Below, piece by piece: positions 57,587-64,000 of a stretch of 64,000 nt of DNA. The DNA is from Pterois miles (taxonomy: Eukaryota > Chordata > Actinopteri > Perciformes > Scorpaenidae). The translations under genes were made by a program, and so were the position numbers. Position 1 is the stretch's first letter; every line of letters starts with the position of its first letter. The notes below the pieces were generated by a model. That model was given only the letters and a program-made list of their open reading frames with translations. It searched no databases and was not told the origin of the DNA. The stretch is taken from NCBI GenBank assembly GCA_947000775.1, contig CAMQGK010000334.1:1676001-1740000 (forward strand). Reading direction: 5' to 3'.

Positions 57587-58283
57587 CATCGACCTCGAGC
57601 GGTTAGGGCTGGGCATCGACCTCGAGCGGTTAGGGCTGGGCATCGACCTCTAACGGTTAGGGCTGGGCATCGACCTCGAGCGGTTAGGGCTGGGCATCGA
57701 CCTCGAGCGGTTATGACTGGGCATCGACCTCTAACGGTTAGGGCTGGGCATCGACCTCTAACGGTTAGGGCTGGGCATCGACCTCTAACGGTTAGGGCTG
57801 GGCATCGACCTCTAACGGTTAGGGCTGGGCATCGACCTCGAGCGGTTAGGGCTGGGCATCGACCTCGAGCGGTTAGGGCTGGGCATCGACCTCGAGCGGT
57901 TAGGGCTGGGCATCGACCTCTAACGGTTATGGCTGGGCATCGACCTCTAACGGTTAGGGCTGGGCATCGACCTCTAACGGTTAGGGCTGGGCATCGACCT
58001 CTAACGGTTAGGGCTGGGCATCGACCTCGAGCGGTTAGGGCTGGGCATCGACCTCCAACGGTTATGGCTGGGCATCGACCTCTAACGGTTATGGCTGGGC
58101 ATGGACCTCGAGCGGTTAGGGCTGGGCATCGACCTCCAATGGTTATTGCAGGGCATCGACCTCCAACGGTTAGGGCTGGGCATCGACCTCCAACGGTTAG
58201 GGCATCGACCACAAAGGGTTATGGTTGGGCATCAACCTCGAAGGATTAGGGTTGGGCATCGACCTCGAACAGTTATGGTTAGC
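57587..58283. repeat. 27-bp minisatellite, 26 units
   Basis: Tandem units of 27 bp beginning CATCGACCTC and ending GGTTAGGGCTGGG. I count 26 units; unit 23 lacks 5 bp, giving 697 bp in all. Two main variants differ at the central pentamer (CGAGC or CTAAC, later CCAAC). Units 1-20 are nearly identical; units 21-26 at the right end are more diverged. Since 27 is divisible by 3, frames stay open on both strands. There is no flanking gene signal. It lies about 0.28 kb beyond the probable fem1c poly(A) signal. Confidence 0.97.
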
Positions 58284-58558
58284 ATAGGTTGTCTGGCAGA
58301 TAGTCTCAAGAGTTCCTGCAGATCTCAGATCAGATTTCGCAGTTTGTGGGTTACCTTTTAGACACGACCATGAAGTTGGATTGCTTTTAATCCTCATTAG
58401 GCCATGGGAAATTGCCACCTATCAAAGCTCAAAGACACCATCCCATCATCCATTTGAAACCTTAACATTTGCTGAAATTTCCATCGGCAAAAGCACAACA
58501 AATAGACAGAATAAAAGGAAATAAAGACATTTGGACAAGGAGACAAGTGCAACATGGG

Positions 58559-58564
58559 TTTATT
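58559..58564 (-). promoter_or_regulatory. Candidate fem1c poly(A) signal
   Basis: TTTATT on the plus strand, AATAAA on the minus strand, 1.85 kb downstream of the fem1c stop codon. It is the first perfect AATAAA I found after the stop. A 3' UTR of this length is reasonable, since FEM1C has a long one in mammals. Confidence 0.5.
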
Positions 58565-60414
<1,850 letters not shown>

Positions 60415-63400
60415 TTATCTGTGGAGCAAGACGAAGGCCTCAAGTTTCTCAGGGATGTTTCCCCGATAGTCGAGGCTGTGCTTGACAATGGCCCTGGCGG
60501 CCAGGCACTGCAGCGTGGTGTGGTTTATGGGCTGGATTATATTCCTGGACAGCTCCTTCTCGTCCAGGAGGTCGCAGGCCGTTTGTTGGAAGGCGTTGGT
60601 GCTGTCGAAGTGAGTCCCACATGATATCAGCAGGTTCATGATGTCAGGGTGACCATTGGATGCAGCTATGTGAAGGGGGCTGGTGGGTTGGGAAAAAAAA
60701 AAAATAATAGATCCACTATATGATTATACTACAAAACATGTTATCATCGGTGCAGTCTGACATGTTCATGTTCATAAAGGTGCAACTTTATCATTTTCTT
60801 TTACCTTCTTGGTTTATGGACAAAAGAAATTAAATTATTGTTCAAACTAGGGCTGTCAAAGTTAAGGTGAAAATAATGTGCAATGCAAAATCCTTTTAAT
60901 GCCACTAATTTCACATAAAAACATAAACGCAATTGATCTTTCAGAGACTGTAGCAGGCTCAGTTTTAAAGCTAGATTGATAATACAGGCAAATATTTTAT
61001 GAAAGTAAAAAAACCCAAGGAACCCACCATGTCATACTAGGCTGTCGCGAAGAACGCTAAATAACTGTCTAAAACTGTCAGGTCATTTTCAAAGGGGTCC
61101 CTTGAACTCTGACCTCAAGATATGTGAATGTAAATGGGTTCTATTGGTACCCACGTGTCTCCCCTTTACAGACATGCCCACTTTATGATAATCACATGCA
61201 GTTTGGGGCAAGACACAGTCAAGTCAGCACACTGACACACTGACGAGCTGTTGTTGCTTGTTGGGCTTCAGTTTGCCATGTTATGACTGGGGCATATTTT
61301 TTATGCTAAATGCAGTACCTGTGAGGGTTTCTGGACAATATTTGTCATTGTTTTGTTGTATCATTTCCAATAATAAATATATACATATATTTGCATAACC
61401 TAAGCATATTTCCTCACTCCCATGTTGATAAAGGATATTAAACACTTCACAAATGTACCTTTAAGGTCCATTTAAACAGATAAAAAAAAGTGTGATTAAT
61501 CACAATTAACCATGGACAACAACGCAATTAAATATTTCAATTGACTGGCAGCACTAGTTCTAACCCTTTCTATTATGTTGTTTGTTATGAACAGAAATAT
61601 TGGGGAAAAATAAGGTGAGCGAAAGAACAATTGTGAGAGCTGAAACTGGAGCAGAAGAAAAACAAAAACAGACCTGTTGTCATCTTCATCACGGCTGTTC
61701 ACATCTGCCCCACACTCCAGAAGGATGGAGGCGACTGTGAGGGAGGGGAACTTGCAGACGGGATAGCGGCCCACACAGGTGGTGTTGCGGTCGACTGCCA
61801 GGTGGAGTGGACTGTAGCCGTTCTTACCACACGGCTGGAGCTTCAGGAATCTGTGAAGGTGTGGAAAGATGTCAACTTTTCAAGTCAAGGAATAGAAACA
61901 TGGTAAAAATGACCTACAAACATCATTCTAACAGCACTACGCAAGTATGGGACACAGTGTCCAAACTGACAATATGGACTTCAAGTTTATTGGCACAGAT
62001 TATGAGACTTTCATCTTTATCTATGCGAGTCATTTACATAAATATACAAAAAGGCCTGTGGCAGAGGTGGAACGCATTGTTTAGTTCAAGTGACTCTTAT
62101 TTGCTCAAAATGGGGATATGGAAGTGCTGTGACAGGAGAAAGTTAACATTACAAAACAAATACAAGGCTGGGCATGAAAAATACATTTCTAGAAATTAGG
62201 TCAAAGAAAATCACTTCCTAAAAAAGATATCTATTTCACTCAAAACTACCATATTATGTATTGTACAAACACACGTGGATGACCTCAATCTACAAGACTA
62301 CTGAGGCAATCTTCCTCACTGAAGACAAATTGTTGCCACAAGTAATTTACACAGTAACTCACTTATAGATGGTTTCCTTCTTGAAGTGGTCCTGCTCTGC
62401 AGTACAGGGCACCTTCTCTAAAAGACAGATGAGGTGCAGGATGATTGACAGGGCCTTGCTGAGCTGGGCAGGGTCAGGAGGCATGGGTCCATTTTGTTTA
62501 ACTGCGCGTTCAATCTCCAACACGCTCTTGGAAAGGATCCCCATTAAGTCCTCAAATGACACCGATGTCCCCAGGAGCCCCTTGGCTCGGTCCTGCAGCA
62601 TGAAGGAGAAGAGCTCAGCGAACGACAACAGGCTGGAGGCCGTCATGGGGCTGAGGGGGTCCAGGTTGCTCTGCTGCATGTCCAGTGCATACTTCCACAG
62701 ATTGATACAGCGCTCAAAGTTCCCAGAGTCGGCATACACAGCACCTCGATAACGGATGTAATAGGACGTGTCAGGATGTTGTGGGCCCAGGATTCTTTCC
62801 CGGATGAGCAGTGCCTGCATGCGCATTTCATCCGGGTCAGATATCAGCCCGTCCAGCTCTTCTCCGTTTGTTACCTATGAAGAGGATAGCAAGGTCAAGA
62901 CGACTGCACATAATGTACTTAGATTAAATAAAATGTCAAGAAATGCATTGTTCATGTTTCTATATTTAGAAAGTTTTTGGATCAATAGATTTTGTGTCTT
63001 TTAGTTCAAACTGATTAAAAACTAGACCGTGCACTGGACTGCTGCAGTAATTCCTGTGTATTGTACTGAATTTAGTTTTTTCTGCTTCCTTTGCGCCTGA
63101 AAACTGTTCTTTGTGGAAACAAGCAAAGTCCTAAACGTCTGTTTTTCTTCGCTTCATTTCTTCACAGCAAATGCAAAAAAATTAGTCTGCGTCTCCTGTA
63201 CAAATGACTAGAGTGCAACTTTCAAGGTTTTTTCCTGCACAGTGAATTTAAAAGCTGCTAAATTATGTATTGTCTTTACCAAATTATGACCATGTCAGCA
63301 ATAATAAAACCTATTTGAGAGCGTTAATAGAATGCAGGCTCACTCAGGGGTGGTGCTTGGTGGGAAGACGGGCCCTAAACTAATACTCACCTCCCTGGCG

Positions 63401-63881
63401 TAGTCGTATGCCATGATCAGCTGCTTGGGTTCTGGTTTATGGACAATGTTGTTACTGTCCATGTACCTGAGGTCCATGGCTCTCTTCCAGTATTTTAAAG
63501 CTCCAAGCAGATCCCTCTTCTTGTCAACAAACGTGGCTCCCAACAGCTCCAGGGCATCAATGCGCTCTGTGTGGCTCGTCTGCAGAGAAAAGAAAATAAT
63601 CTTTTAATACATTTCTCCAAGATAAATATTAAATAGATTGCACACATCACATCTACAGCCTCACACATTTACGCAGACAAACTCTCCATTGTAAGTGACA
63701 GAAACCCTAACCTGCTGGTGCGTCGTCAGGTCGTCTACGATGTTGGTGTGGCCTGTGACGCTGGCAGAGAGCAGGGGCGTCATGCCGTAGCCGTCCTGCT
63801 CCATGGATGCTCCAAACTGCAGTAACATCCGCATGATCTCCAGACTGCCCGACTCCGCACAGTCATGAAGCGCTGTGTTGC
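60415..63881 (-). CDS. fem1c: FEM1C, C-terminal five exons (partial)
   Basis: Exons (minus strand): 63712-63881, 63391-63579, 62363-62874, 61674-61850, 60415-60679. GT-AG borders, phases close, stop TAA at 60415-60417. They encode about 436 residues; about 180 N-terminal residues are beyond the right edge. FEM1C is the substrate receptor of a CUL2-RING ubiquitin ligase that recognises C-terminal degrons, notably ending in Arg. Visible parts in order: ankyrin repeats (NTALHDCAESGSLEIMRMLL, GYGMTPLLSASVTGHTNIVD), a TPR-like middle (LELLGATFVDKKRDLLGALK; LLIRERILGPQHPDTSYYIR; NLWKYALDMQQ), two further ankyrin repeats (YSPLHLAVDRNTTCVGRYPV; NSPLHIAASNGHPDIMNLLI) and the CUL2/elongin-binding VHL box near INHTTLQCLAARAI. 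The protein ends AFVLLHR, like human. Similarity to FEM1C clearly exceeds that to FEM1A or FEM1B. Its introns are discussed in the findings. Confidence 0.93.
60848..61556. mobile_element. hAT-like MITE in a fem1c intron with 8-bp TSD
   Basis: It begins TAGGGCTGTCAAAGTTAA and ends TTGACTGGCAGCACTA (reverse complement TAGTGCTGCCAGTCAA). It is flanked by GTTCAAAC (60840-60847) and GTTCTAAC (61557-61564), a 7-of-8 match to the 8-bp target duplication made by hAT transposases. The interior is non-coding. Parts of its sequence recur at about 16780, 22016-22430 and 54930-55090. Confidence 0.8.
61851..62362 (-). other. fem1c intron between VHL-box-side and TPR exons
   Basis: 512 bp with normal splice ends and no recognisable repeat or exon. 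The plus-strand open frame here is fortuitous. Confidence 0.7.
62875..63390 (-). other. fem1c intron
   Basis: 516 bp with normal splice ends (GTGAGT donor at the high-coordinate end, TAG acceptor). Nothing else is visible. Confidence 0.7.
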
Positions 63882-64000
63882 CTGTGAACAATTGACCATT
63901 TACAATGACTTTTCTGCTACAGATTTAGTCTGCATAAATTATAATGCTAGATGATCTACAGATGTATTTAATTGAAGATCGTACAGCTATGCTGCCAGAG

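Noticed and set aside
57568..58212. 214-codon minus-strand ORF of GRCPALTVR-type repeats
   Set aside because: It is a by-product of the 27-bp minisatellite; the opposite strand is equally open, and there is no independent coding evidence.
57713..58249. 178-codon plus-strand ORF of GHRPLTVRA-type repeats
   Set aside because: Same explanation; it ends where unit 23 loses 5 bp and the frame changes.
57587..58283. CRISPR-like array
   Set aside because: Units are contiguous near-identical repeats without unique spacers, in a vertebrate genome.

Overview
This window is nuclear DNA from a teleost fish, most likely a spiny-rayed (percomorph) species. The evidence is the vertebrate gene content with GT-AG introns, the long dinucleotide microsatellites, and many repeats of types familiar from fish genomes: Tc1-like, hAT-like, TTAA-flanked MITE-like and tRNA-headed SINE-like copies. 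The species assignment is inference. No bacterial genes, operons or CRISPR arrays were seen.

All four recognised genes lie on the minus strand, so each is read from high to low coordinates. From left to right they are: trim36 (only its first coding exon, 2551-2613; the rest is beyond the left edge); pggt1b (complete, 9 coding exons, 12846-29188, predicted 367 residues); ccdc112 (complete, 14 coding exons, 29598-35373, predicted 517 residues); and fem1c (last five coding exons, 60415-63881; the start is beyond the right edge). The same order and orientation, TRIM36-PGGT1B-CCDC112-FEM1C, occurs on human 5q22, so this is a conserved syntenic block. I assembled the exon models by hand from splice signals, reading-frame phase and protein-family memory. 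Every internal phase closes, which strongly supports them.

The genes do not form one pathway. TRIM36 and FEM1C are both ubiquitin-ligase components. PGGT1B is the beta subunit of protein geranylgeranyltransferase I. CCDC112 is a coiled-coil protein linked to centrosomes and cilia. The ccdc112 stop codon is only 409 bp upstream of the pggt1b start codon, so the pggt1b promoter must overlap or closely follow the ccdc112 3' end.

The rest is introns and intergenic DNA dense in repeats. 3711-5102 is a dead Tc1-like transposon. 5103-5855 is an interspersed repeat split by a SINE. The pggt1b introns hold at least eight repeat insertions. The 35.4-58.5 kb interval has no recognisable gene and is a patchwork of MITE-like and SINE insertions, several nested, including one SINE with a perfect 12-bp target-site duplication. 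The most distinctive structure is a 26-unit, 27-bp minisatellite at 57587-58283, about 0.3 kb beyond the probable fem1c poly(A) site. Because its unit is 9 codons long, it stays open on both strands and produces spurious long ORFs.
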